Assembly (NCBI GenBank): GCA_934098345.1
Contig: CAKONX010000061.1
Coordinates: 1 to 6,480, forward strand
From: an uncultured Bacilli bacterium
GTDB taxonomy: Bacteria > Bacillota_I > Bacilli_A > RF39 > UBA660
Length of the DNA: 6,480 nt
Direction: 5' to 3'
The translations under genes were made by a program, and so were the position numbers. This document shows, piece after piece, positions 1 through 5,891 of this stretch. Each line of letters opens with the position of its first letter. Position 1 is the first letter of the stretch. The notes beneath the pieces were generated by a model. The model was not told where the DNA came from. It did not search any database and worked only from the letters and a program-made list of their open reading frames with translations.

Positions 1-899
1 AAACACCAATGACAAGTGGAGAAAGTGGAAACTGTAATAATGGAGAATATATGACACATCCAGCATTTATAAGTATGGGAGTAAATGGATTTTGGGTAGG
101 GAAATTTGAAACAGGATACAAAGGAGCAACAAGTGTTTCTTCTTCTCAAGTAAACTCAAATGATACAAGTAAAGTAATAATAAAACCAAATGTATTTAGT
201 TGGAGAAGTATTAATGTTTATAATGCATTTTTAAATTCATATAACTATCAACGAGAATTAGATTCACATATGATGAAAAACACAGAATGGGGAGCAGTTG
301 CTTATTTATCTCATTCTAAATATGGTATAAATACCGAAGTAAATATTAATAACAATTCAAGTTATAAAACAGGATACTCAGCATTACCTTCAACAAATCA
401 GCAAACATATCCAGGAACATATGGTGATGGAGCTTCTTTTAATCAGCTATACAATACAGATATTGGATATTTAGCAAGCACAACTGGTAATATAACTGGA
501 GTTTATGATATGTCAGGTGGAGCAACCGAGTATTTAGCGTCATATATAACAGGAAAACCTGGATCAAGTGGATTTACTATAGCAACTTTAGCAAATTATG
601 ATAGTAAGTATTTTGATAAATATGATGCCTCTTCAACTCAAACGAGTCCTCAATATAGAATATTAGGAGATGCAACCGGAGAAATGGGTCCGTTTAAGCA
701 ATTTTTGGATGGAGATAATCAGTCAAGATATCATTCAAGTTGGTATAGTGATGATGCGTATTTTGTAGACTCAACAGATCCATGGTTTCATCGAGGTGGA
801 GCTTATTCTCACGGCGTGCTTGCGGGAACTTATTATACTTATAGAAATACGGGTGCTTCTAATGTTGCAGGAGCATATCGTATAGTTTTAGTACCTTAA
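1..899 (+). CDS. C-terminal part of a probable surface protein with an FGE-sulfatase / C-type-lectin-like domain (5' end outside window)
   Basis: The frame is open to the left edge, so the ATG at 9 is an internal Met and not a start. Numbering residues from that Met, the end resembles formylglycine-generating-enzyme (SUMF1-like) folds. There is an NTEWGAVAYLS segment at 91-101, NITGVYDMSGGATEYLAS at 161-178 (the family's 'N-GLYDM-GNVWEW' position), then RILGDATGEMG at 217-227. It closes with WFHRGGAY at 259-266 and AYRIVLVP at 289-296, equivalent to 'RGGSW ... GFRLV'. Such domains occur in true FGE enzymes but also as non-catalytic, lectin-like surface or ligand-binding domains. I see no basis for claiming catalysis, and the only Cys visible is residue 9. 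Low-complexity Ser/Asn/Gly/Tyr-rich composition suggests an extracellular protein. The signal peptide would lie upstream and is not visible. The last ~110 bases are GC-richer than the rest. A terminator follows at once, so this is the last gene of its unit. Confidence 0.8.
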   Translation, partial: TPMTSGESGNCNNGEYMTHPAFISMGVNGFWVGKFETGYKGATSVSSSQVNSNDTSKVIIKPNVFSWRSINVYNAFLNSYNYQRELDSHMMKNTEWGAVAYLSHSKYGINTEVNINNNSSYKTGYSALPSTNQQTYPGTYGDGASFNQLYNTDIGYLASTTGNITGVYDMSGGATEYLASYITGKPGSSGFTIATLANYDSKYFDKYDASSTQTSPQYRILGDATGEMGPFKQFLDGDNQSRYHSSWYSDDAYFVDSTDPWFHRGGAYSHGVLAGTYYTYRNTGASNVAGAYRIVLVP

Positions 900-928
900 A
901 GATTAGTAAACAATTGCTAATCTTTTTT
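899..928 (+). terminator. Intrinsic terminator after the surface-protein gene
   Basis: An 8-bp perfect stem, AAGATTAG (899-906) with CTAATCTT (917-924), encloses a 10-base loop. The run of six T's at 923-928 overlaps the end of the stem. It starts at the last base of the stop codon and isolates sigG from upstream transcription. Confidence 0.85.
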
Positions 929-932
929 CTTT

Positions 933-962
933 GAATAAAATTCTAAATTATTCCTCATTATA
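933..962 (+). promoter_or_regulatory. Sigma-G-type promoter of sigG (probable autoregulation)
   Basis: GAATA at 933-937 and CATTATA at 956-962, 18 bases apart, match the known forespore sigma-G pattern (GHATR, 17-18 bases, CATNHTA). No good sigma-A pair is seen in this gap. Transcription would begin around 968-970, just downstream of the ATG at 962. Known biology agrees: sigG is positively autoregulated in Bacillus. A sigma-F reading is less good because the -10 lacks the GG of the sigma-F consensus. Confidence 0.6.
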
Positions 963-1753
963 TGTGTGAGGTGAATATTATAAAAAATAAAGTAGAAATT
1001 AATGGTATAAATACAAATGAATTAAAAGTATTAAAGAAAGAAGAAATGGAAGAATTATTTAAACAATATAAAGAAGGAGATACAACTGCTAAAGAGAAAA
1101 TTGCAAATGGTAATCTTCGTTTAGTTTTATCAATTATAAAGAATTATAATAATGGTAAAAATGATATGAATGATTTATTTCAAGTTGGATGTGTTGGTTT
1201 AATGAAAGCTATTGAAAACTTTGATCCAGCTTTTAATTGTTTATTTTCAACATATGCAGTTCCTTTAATATTAGGAGAAGTAAAAAGATATATAAGAGAT
1301 GCTAATACAGTAAGAGTTACAAGAAGTGTAAGAGATCTTGCTTATAAGATTATGAAATATAAAGATTTATATCTTAGTATTCATGGTGTAGAACCTAAAA
1401 ATGAAGAAATACTTATGGAACTTGGTATAAATGAATATGAACTTAAAGAAGCATATGACTCGTTAAGAGAACCAGTTAGTATATATGAACCCATTTATAA
1501 TGATGGAGGAGATCCAATTTATTTGCTTGATCAATTGAAAGATGAAAAATGTGAAAGTATGGATCAAGATTTAATAATATCTTTAAATAAAGCATTAAAG
1601 AATATCAAAGAAAGAGAAAGAAATATTTTAATTAGTAGATATATTATTGGTAAAACTCAAATGGAACTTGCAAGCGAACTAGGTGTTAGCCAAGCTCAAG
1701 TATCTAGAATTGAAAAAAATGCAATAAATAATGTAAAAAAATATATTAAATGA
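962..1753 (+). CDS. sigG: RNA polymerase sporulation sigma factor SigG (forespore-specific)
   Basis: This is a sigma-70-family factor of the SigF/SigG group, about 260 residues, full length for the family. It directs RNA polymerase to late forespore genes after engulfment. Numbering from the ATG at 962, the N-terminal NKVEINGINT (9-18) matches the SigG-specific NKVEICGV(N/D)T start. NGNLRLVLS (49-57) carries Asn where SigF has Glu. Core-binding region 2.1-2.2 includes DLFQVGCVGLMKAIENFD (71-88). EPIYNDGGDPIY lies in the region 3/4 linker, and the region 4 helix-turn-helix is about 232-252 (TQMELASELGVSQAQVSRIE). The start is uncertain. The ATG has no ribosome binding site and overlaps the likely -10 box, while GAGGTG at 968-973 points to a start at ATT 977 or ATA 980, which would also give the normal family N-terminus. 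The TGA stop falls inside the next promoter. It stands alone, not beside spoIIGA-sigE as in Bacillus. Confidence 0.93.
   Translation: MCEVNIIKNKVEINGINTNELKVLKKEEMEELFKQYKEGDTTAKEKIANGNLRLVLSIIKNYNNGKNDMNDLFQVGCVGLMKAIENFDPAFNCLFSTYAVPLILGEVKRYIRDANTVRVTRSVRDLAYKIMKYKDLYLSIHGVEPKNEEILMELGINEYELKEAYDSLREPVSIYEPIYNDGGDPIYLLDQLKDEKCESMDQDLIISLNKALKNIKERERNILISRYIIGKTQMELASELGVSQAQVSRIEKNAINNVKKYIK
968..982 (+). promoter_or_regulatory. Ribosome binding site that questions the sigG start codon
   Basis: GAGGTGA at 968-974 is the only Shine-Dalgarno-like sequence near the sigG start, but it lies inside the frame that begins with ATG 962. The in-frame codons behind it are ATT (977) and ATA (980, five bases after the GAGGTGA), both rare initiators. 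GTG at 971 is in frame but sits within the site itself. Initiation at ATT or ATA gives a protein starting two or one residues before KNKVEI, matching SigG relatives better than the longer form. Confidence 0.5.
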
Positions 1754-1759
1754 TATAAT
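1751..1759 (+). promoter_or_regulatory. Extended -10 promoter for the M16 peptidase pair
   Basis: TGATATAAT is a perfect TGN-TATAAT extended -10. No recognisable -35 hexamer lies 16-18 bases upstream, which extended -10 promoters tolerate. Its first three bases are the stop codon of sigG. Transcription would start near 1766, giving a leader of about 22 bases with the ribosome binding site GGAGG at 1779-1783. It would let the peptidases be made in growing cells independently of sigma-G, although read-through from sigG is also possible. Confidence 0.5.
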
Positions 1760-1787
1760 ACCTTTATAGAAGATGTATGGAGGCATT

Positions 1788-3035
1788 ATGAAGAAGTTAA
1801 AATTTAAAAATGGTTATAAACTTATTAAAACAGATAAAATAGATACAGTTCTATTTCAATTTTTCTTTCCTATAGAATGTGATTTTAGAAAAAACATTTA
1901 TATAGAAATTTTAAATAATATTTTGTGTACGACAAACGAAGATTTTAAAGAAAAAGATGATTATGAAAAAGAAGCATTAAAAATGTGTTTACTTACTTCA
2001 GATTTACACAGAGTAAAATTTGGTAATACAGTTTTAATTAAATATACTTTTGAAATACCAAAAGAAAACTTAATTAAAGATTATAATGTATTTGATTCAT
2101 TTAAGTTTGCGATAGATTCTTTAATAAAACCTGATGTTAAAGATTCTAAATTTAATCAATATAATTTTGATATAGAAAAAAAATATTTAATTAGTAAATA
2201 TGAACAAAGAGATAAAAATATTAATTCAAGTAATTCAAGAACACTATTTGATATAATTGATTACGAAGAAAAATTAGGTTTAAGGAAGAAACATGCTATA
2301 GATGCTCTTAATAGTTTAAATAATGAAGAAATGTATGAATATTATTTAAAAAATATTAAGAATAATAAACCATTTATTTATGTTTATGGTGATATTGAAG
2401 AGTCAACTGTAAATGAGTTATTTAATAAATTTTATCTTTTAGATGGAAGTGATATTGAATTTGTTAAAGACTATATTTGTAATATAAAAGATGTTAAAGA
2501 AGATAAGTATGAAATAAAAACTAATTTTAATCAAACTGAACTTGATTTAGTATATCAAATAGAAGTAACGGAAGAAAATTATTATCTTTTAGGTTTAGTA
2601 AGTGAATTTTTATCTTCTAGAGAAAATGACTTAGTATTTAAAACTTTAAGAACTAAATATAACTTAGTTTATGAAGCAAATGTGTCTGTCTATCCTAGAT
2701 TTGGGTTTATGTATATTCGTGCTTTAATACAAGATAAAAATATTGAAAAAGCTAAAGAATTAATAGATGAAATATTTGATAATTTAACAAATAAAGAAAA
2801 AGTTACGGAATATTTAAATAATGTTAATAAATATATAGAATATGATTTATTAAAAAAACAAGATTCTTTATTTTATGAAATTGATAACATGATAGATGAT
2901 GATTTAGAACTTTTATATTTAGAGAAAGTAATTGAAAAATATAAAAATATTACAGTGGATGAAGTTATTTCTTTTGTTAATAATATTAGAAAAACAAGTG
3001 AAATTATATTTAGAGGTAAGAATTATGAAGACTAG
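1788..3035 (+). CDS. ymfF: M16 family peptidase-like protein, non-catalytic partner (YmfF type)
   Basis: 415 residues, the usual size for single-unit M16B proteins. The pattern is two M16 half-domains, an N-terminal one at about 1-195 and a C-terminal one at about 196-400. The HxxEH zinc motif expected near residues 40-60 is absent. The C-terminal half keeps LRTKYNLVY (287-295), the conserved Arg...Tyr pair (R288, Y295) that in M16B heterodimers the inactive subunit contributes to the partner's active site. No signal peptide is seen, so it should be cytosolic. The start at 1788 is chosen because GGAGG (1779-1783) lies just upstream; the ATG at 1773 comes before that site. It overlaps the next gene by 11 bases, implying translational coupling and a joint complex. 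The adjacent YmfF/YmfH pair is known from Bacillus. Their substrate is not settled, and nothing here shows it. The symbol rests on family features and gene order, not on a search. Confidence 0.75.
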   Translation: MKKLKFKNGYKLIKTDKIDTVLFQFFFPIECDFRKNIYIEILNNILCTTNEDFKEKDDYEKEALKMCLLTSDLHRVKFGNTVLIKYTFEIPKENLIKDYNVFDSFKFAIDSLIKPDVKDSKFNQYNFDIEKKYLISKYEQRDKNINSSNSRTLFDIIDYEEKLGLRKKHAIDALNSLNNEEMYEYYLKNIKNNKPFIYVYGDIEESTVNELFNKFYLLDGSDIEFVKDYICNIKDVKEDKYEIKTNFNQTELDLVYQIEVTEENYYLLGLVSEFLSSRENDLVFKTLRTKYNLVYEANVSVYPRFGFMYIRALIQDKNIEKAKELIDEIFDNLTNKEKVTEYLNNVNKYIEYDLLKKQDSLFYEIDNMIDDDLELLYLEKVIEKYKNITVDEVISFVNNIRKTSEIIFRGKNYED

Positions 3036-4281
3036 TATTAAAACTTTAAAAAATGGACTTAAACTTATTTTAGTAGAAGATAAAACAAAGAATGCAACTA
3101 CTGCTGAATTAATTGTTAAATATGGATCTGCTGTAAGAAATATAAATGTTGATGGCGAAACTTACGAAATTATACCTGGACTTGCTCATTTACTGGAGCA
3201 TACTATGATAGAAGATAGTATGTATGGAAATGTTTCTAAGTTTTTTAGAGATAATTATGTATATTTTAATGGTTTTACAAGTGAAAATCTTACTTTTTTT
3301 CCAATTGAAACAGTTAAAGATTTTAAAAAACATTTAAAAGTATTAATTGAATATGTTAATAAAGTTTCTTTTTCGGAAGAAAAATTAGAAGAAATAAAAA
3401 AACCAGTAATTGATGAAATAATTAGGAGTAAAGATAGAAGTTATTATAAATATAATCAAGTGTTTACAAAAGTAATTCATAATAAAGATCATTTTGAAAG
3501 TACATTAGGAAAAGAAGAGGATGTTTTAAAAATAACGACAAAAGATTTAATGTTTGTTCATGATGCTTTTTATCAACCTGATAATGAAATTTTATCTATA
3601 AGTGGTAACTTTGATACAGATGATATTATTAAATATATTGAAGAAATATATGATAATCTAAATATTAAAAAGAAAAGTGTTACTGTATTAGATCCAAGTA
3701 ATGATGCTTCTGTAGATGAAAAAGAAATTATTTATGAAGATAATGATTTTGATTCTTTAGCGTCTATGGTATATAAATTTGATTTAACAGGATTTAGTAA
3801 TATTGATTTATTAAAGTTAGATTATTATGCATCATTTTTTATGGATTATTATTTTTCAGAAACTTCTTTAATTCAAAAAGAAATATTTAAAAATAAATTA
3901 TCCTCATTTTCAATAAATAGTAAAAAAGTGTTTATTAATAAAAGAAATTCTTGTTTTTCTTGTTTTGGAGTTTCTTTAATAACTCCAGAGTTTGATGCAT
4001 TCTTTAATTTAGTTGATAATACTTTAAAAGAAGAATTTAATGATAAAGAATATTTTGAATTATGGAAAAGACAAAGTTTAATTGGAATTATTAGAAGAGA
4101 TAAAATTCATAGTTTTATAAGACGTAATTTGACAAATAATATTCTTAATTTTGATATTGAAGAAAATGAAGGATTAGATTTTGTAGAAAATTTAAGTTTT
4201 GAAGAGTATAAAGATTTTATGAGTAGACTAGATTTTAATAATAAGGTATATATTAGACAAACTAAAAGTGTAAATAAGTAG
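3025..4281 (+). CDS. ymfH: M16 family zinc metallopeptidase, catalytic subunit (YmfH type)
   Basis: 418 residues. The inverted zinc motif HLLEH is at 55-59 (two His zinc ligands and catalytic Glu58), within PGLAHLLEH. The third ligand is most likely Glu131 in KPVIDEI, about 72 residues after the motif, a spacing I also see in my recollection of Bacillus YmfH. NGFTSENLTFF (82-92) corresponds to the conserved 'NA(F/Y)TS' strand beside the active site. The C-terminal half lacks a clear Arg/Tyr pair, fitting a role as the active half of a heterodimer with the upstream YmfF-like protein. No signal peptide, so probably a cytosolic peptide-degrading enzyme. The start at 3025 follows TAGAGG (3011-3016) with 8 bases spacing; ATG 2932 in the same frame lacks such a site and would overlap the upstream gene by 104 bases. 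Its stop codon lies within the terminator stem. Confidence 0.85.
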   Translation: MKTSIKTLKNGLKLILVEDKTKNATTAELIVKYGSAVRNINVDGETYEIIPGLAHLLEHTMIEDSMYGNVSKFFRDNYVYFNGFTSENLTFFPIETVKDFKKHLKVLIEYVNKVSFSEEKLEEIKKPVIDEIIRSKDRSYYKYNQVFTKVIHNKDHFESTLGKEEDVLKITTKDLMFVHDAFYQPDNEILSISGNFDTDDIIKYIEEIYDNLNIKKKSVTVLDPSNDASVDEKEIIYEDNDFDSLASMVYKFDLTGFSNIDLLKLDYYASFFMDYYFSETSLIQKEIFKNKLSSFSINSKKVFINKRNSCFSCFGVSLITPEFDAFFNLVDNTLKEEFNDKEYFELWKRQSLIGIIRRDKIHSFIRRNLTNNILNFDIEENEGLDFVENLSFEEYKDFMSRLDFNNKVYIRQTKSVNK

Positions 4282-4310
4282 ACAAATTACATATTTATTT
4301 ACATTTTTTT
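4269..4310 (+). terminator. Intrinsic terminator of the ymfF-ymfH unit
   Basis: A 9-bp perfect but AU-rich stem, TGTAAATAA (4269-4277) with TTATTTACA (4295-4303), has a 17-base loop and is followed directly by seven T's (4304-4310). The loop contains the ymfH stop codon. The stem has little G/C, so termination may be leaky. Confidence 0.65.
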
Positions 4311-4311
4311 A

Positions 4312-4320
4312 TGTTATAAT
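4312..4320 (+). promoter_or_regulatory. Extended -10 promoter of the SPFH-protein gene
   Basis: TGTTATAAT is a consensus TGN-TATAAT extended -10 right after the terminator T-run. No convincing -35 is present at 16-18 bases. The start of transcription would be near 4327, leaving a leader of about 48 bases. The ribosome binding site is the weak purine run AGAAAGAAGTGA (4354-4365) before ATG 4375. Confidence 0.6.
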
Positions 4321-4374
4321 AAATCTATAGGGAATAAGTTGTACTCTAAAAATAGAAAGAAGTGAATTTAATTT

Positions 4375-5556
4375 ATGGGATTATTAAAAGCAACGACTAA
4401 CTCAATATCTCAAGTTGTTGGAGATCAATTTAAAGAGTTTATTACTCCTGCTACTACTGATAAATCAGTTTTAGTTCAAAAAGGAGTTGTAAACCATGGT
4501 GTTGGAAATACAAATCCAACTGAAGGAATTATCACAAACGGAAGTAAAATAGTTATACCTGAAGGTTATGCTATGATGATTGTTGATAATGGTGCTATTA
4601 AAGAATTTAGTGCTGAAGCTGGAGAATTTATTTGGGATCAATCAAGTGAACCAAGTATATTTGAAGGTGGATTCTTTAATGGTATTGGTGAATCAATTAA
4701 AAGAATTGGAAACCGTATTACTTTTGGTGGACAAACTGCACATGATCAAAGAGTTTACTATGTTAACTTATTAAATATTACTGGTAATAAATTTGGTTCA
4801 ACAAATACTGAAACTATATTTGATCCAGTATATGGAAGTGTAGAAATTACATTCTTTGGTGAATATTCATTTAAAGTAGTTGATCCAACTATACTAATTA
4901 CTAATATTTTAGGTTCAATGCCTAAAGATGAAGTAACTGTTGATGAAGTAGTTGGTGGACAATTAAAAATGGAATTTACAAGTAATGTTTCAACTTGTAT
5001 AGCTGATTTAATGACTACTAACAATATTTCATTTAATACAGTTCAAAAATACAAAAATGAAGTAGTCAAAGTAATGAATAATTTACTTGATGAATCATGG
5101 ATAAAACAATATGGACTTGAAATTCAAGATATGGCACTTAATATTAATGCTAGTGATGAATCTAAAGCTATCATTAGAGAAGTTGATGCTGAGATATCAA
5201 GAGAAAAACGTCGTGGAGATATGTATGCTGCAAATCCAAGCGGAATGATGGCTGCTGCTACTGCTGATGCTATGGTTAATGCTTCTAAAAATGAAAATGG
5301 AGCTATGATGGGATTCATGGGAATGAACATGGGACAAAACGTTGGAGCAAGTGTTATGGGTGAGGCTGCCAATATGACACCAACACAAAATACTGCAAAT
5401 GTTAGTCCAGAAGAAGTAGTTATGTCTAGTGTACAAACTCCAGAAAAGACTGAAGAATCACCAAAAGAAGAAACTAATATTCCAAAGTTCTGTGGAGATT
5501 GTGGAACTCCAGTAACTGGAAAATTCTGCAGCTCTTGTGGAAAACAATTATATTAA
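4375..5556 (+). CDS. SPFH-domain / virion-core-like protein (YdjI type) with C-terminal zinc ribbon
   Basis: 393 residues. The N-terminus MGLLKATTNSISQVVGDQFKE and the segment EGIITNGSKIVIPEGYAMMIVDNG (about 50-73) match the YdjI-like branch of SPFH (band 7) proteins, sometimes labelled 'virion core protein'. The SPFH domain spans roughly 30-255, with GGQTAHDQRVYYVNL (118-132) and a FGEYSFKVVDP strand (161-171). It is followed by a short charged helix (about 260-283), a Met/Gly/Ala-rich linker (286-335), and an acidic Pro/Thr tail. The end is a zinc ribbon with C373/C376 and C385/C388 (CGDC...CSSC). No membrane segment is visible, so it is probably a peripheral membrane protein. In Bacillus the YdjI protein acts with PspA in membrane-stress defence; here no pspA or ydjGH partner is adjacent, so that role is inferred from family only. 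Monocistronic between terminators. Family call sure, function less so. Confidence 0.85.
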   Translation: MGLLKATTNSISQVVGDQFKEFITPATTDKSVLVQKGVVNHGVGNTNPTEGIITNGSKIVIPEGYAMMIVDNGAIKEFSAEAGEFIWDQSSEPSIFEGGFFNGIGESIKRIGNRITFGGQTAHDQRVYYVNLLNITGNKFGSTNTETIFDPVYGSVEITFFGEYSFKVVDPTILITNILGSMPKDEVTVDEVVGGQLKMEFTSNVSTCIADLMTTNNISFNTVQKYKNEVVKVMNNLLDESWIKQYGLEIQDMALNINASDESKAIIREVDAEISREKRRGDMYAANPSGMMAAATADAMVNASKNENGAMMGFMGMNMGQNVGASVMGEAANMTPTQNTANVSPEEVVMSSVQTPEKTEESPKEETNIPKFCGDCGTPVTGKFCSSCGKQLY

Positions 5557-5566
5557 TAAATTGAAG

Positions 5567-5594
5567 AAAGATGAATAAAAATTCATCTTTTTTT
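5567..5594 (+). terminator. Intrinsic terminator of the SPFH-protein gene
   Basis: A 10-bp perfect stem, AAAGATGAAT (5567-5576) with ATTCATCTTT (5581-5590), has an AAAA loop and ends in a T-run (5588-5594). It is about ten bases after the stop codon. Confidence 0.9.
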
Positions 5595-5622
5595 ATGTGT
5601 ATTAAATTTTTTAGGTTCTGAT

Positions 5623-5640
5623 TTTGTCGACATTTGTCGA
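5623..5640 (+). promoter_or_regulatory. Tandem Spo0A-box-like direct repeat (TTTGTCGA twice, 10 bp apart)
   Basis: TTTGTCGA occurs at 5623-5630 and again at 5633-5640. The period of exactly 10 bp puts both copies on the same face of the helix. Each matches six of the seven bases of the known Spo0A box TGTCGAA (here followed by C and G). Tandem boxes about 10 bp apart just upstream of or over a sigma-A -35 element are typical of Spo0A-controlled promoters such as spoIIG and abrB. The pair ends five bases before the -35 at 5646. Spo0A itself is not in the window. Its presence is expected from sigG. Confidence 0.5.
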
Positions 5641-5645
5641 GTCTA

Positions 5646-5673
5646 TTGACAGGCCTTTTTATTACCTTATAAT
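5646..5673 (+). promoter_or_regulatory. Near-consensus sigma-A promoter of the small-peptide mRNA
   Basis: TTGACA (5646-5651) and TATAAT (5668-5673), both perfect hexamers, are separated by 16 bases. Transcription should start around 5680-5682, leaving a leader of about 95 bases before the peptide start at 5775. A consensus promoter in front of a 25-codon gene implies that control is exerted by an upstream regulator or after transcription. Confidence 0.85.
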
Positions 5674-5701
5674 AATTACTCGAGAAGCAAGAGAAGATGC
5701 T

Positions 5702-5771
5702 TATCACATTCCAAAGAGAGGCTAAAATTCAGGATGGTTTTGGTTAATTAGTACAAAAGAGGAGTGTGATA
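5702..5771 (+). promoter_or_regulatory. Leader helix that sequesters the small-peptide ribosome binding site
   Basis: TATCACATTCC (5702-5712) can pair with GGAGTGTGATA (5761-5771) over 11 consecutive pairs, one of them G-U. The 3' arm contains the GGAG of the Shine-Dalgarno AGAGGAG (5758-5764) and stops three bases before the ATG, so the folded leader should block initiation. A competing upstream hairpin, GAGAAGCA (5682-5689) with TGCTTATC (5698-5705, one mismatch), shares bases 5702-5705, so two states are possible. This is seen by direct pairing; no folding energy was computed. Confidence 0.65.
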
Positions 5772-5774
5772 CGA

Positions 5775-5852
5775 ATGAAGAAAGATAATCAAATAAGATT
5801 ACTTTATTTAATCGTTTTTATATTGTTAGTAATAATATTAAAATTATTATGA
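5775..5852 (+). CDS. 25-residue hydrophobic membrane peptide, type I toxin-like
   Basis: ATG at 5775 follows AGAGGAG (5758-5764) with a spacing of about 10 bases and ends in TGA at 5850-5852. The peptide has a charged N-terminus, MKKDNQIR, then an uninterrupted hydrophobic stretch of Leu, Ile, Val, Phe and Tyr (residues 9-22), ending in KLL. This is one short membrane-spanning helix and nothing else. Size, composition, a dedicated consensus promoter, a long structured leader hiding the ribosome site and a convergent RNA gene 5 bases beyond the stop are features of type I toxins in general (Ibs, ShoB, Fst, TxpA kinds). The sequence lacks the Fst motif, and I cannot assign it to a known family. 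Alternatives are a regulatory small membrane protein or a leader peptide. Coding is inferred from promoter, ribosome site and composition. Confidence 0.6.
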   Translation: MKKDNQIRLLYLIVFILLVIILKLL

Positions 5853-5856
5853 CAAT

Positions 5857-5891
5857 AAAAAAAGCATCTTTATTCTACTGAATAAGGATGC
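5857..5891 (-). terminator. Intrinsic terminator of the - strand RNA, between the two convergent transcripts
   Basis: A 12-bp stem, GCATCTTTATTC (5864-5875) with GAATAAGGATGC (5880-5891), has one G-T pair and a four-base loop. On the - strand it is followed by seven T's (complement of A's 5857-5863), making it a strong terminator in that direction. On the + strand no T-run follows, so the peptide mRNA may not stop cleanly here. Confidence 0.85.

Noticed and set aside
9..11. ATG at 9 as the start of the left-edge gene
   Set aside because: The frame is open through the left edge, no ribosome site or signal peptide is present, and the protein begins mid-domain.
1773..1787. Upstream ATG for the YmfF-like gene
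   Set aside because: It lies before the GGAGG site at 1779-1783, which serves ATG 1788.
1741..1800. Mycoplasma-type code with TGA read as Trp
   Set aside because: SigG ends at its normal family length at TGA, and reading through adds a meaningless tail across a promoter and a ribosome site.
2932..3024. Longer start for the YmfH-like gene
   Set aside because: The extra 31 residues lie inside the upstream gene in another frame, do not look like M16 sequence and lack a ribosome site. TAGAGG before 3025 fits well.
4580..5436. Open frames of 64-88 codons on both strands inside the SPFH gene
   Set aside because: They are shadows of a strongly supported gene, with no ribosome sites of their own.
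5623..5640. SOS (LexA/DinR) operator
   Set aside because: The repeat is direct rather than the inverted CGAAC-N4-GTTCG, and it fits Spo0A boxes better.
5474..5707. Reverse-strand open frame of 77 codons
   Set aside because: It crosses the SPFH gene end, its terminator and the peptide promoter, with no family resemblance.
5681..5774. Known riboswitch or T-box in the peptide leader
   Set aside because: I recognise no conserved core of a known class, and the ribosome-site helix explains the structure.
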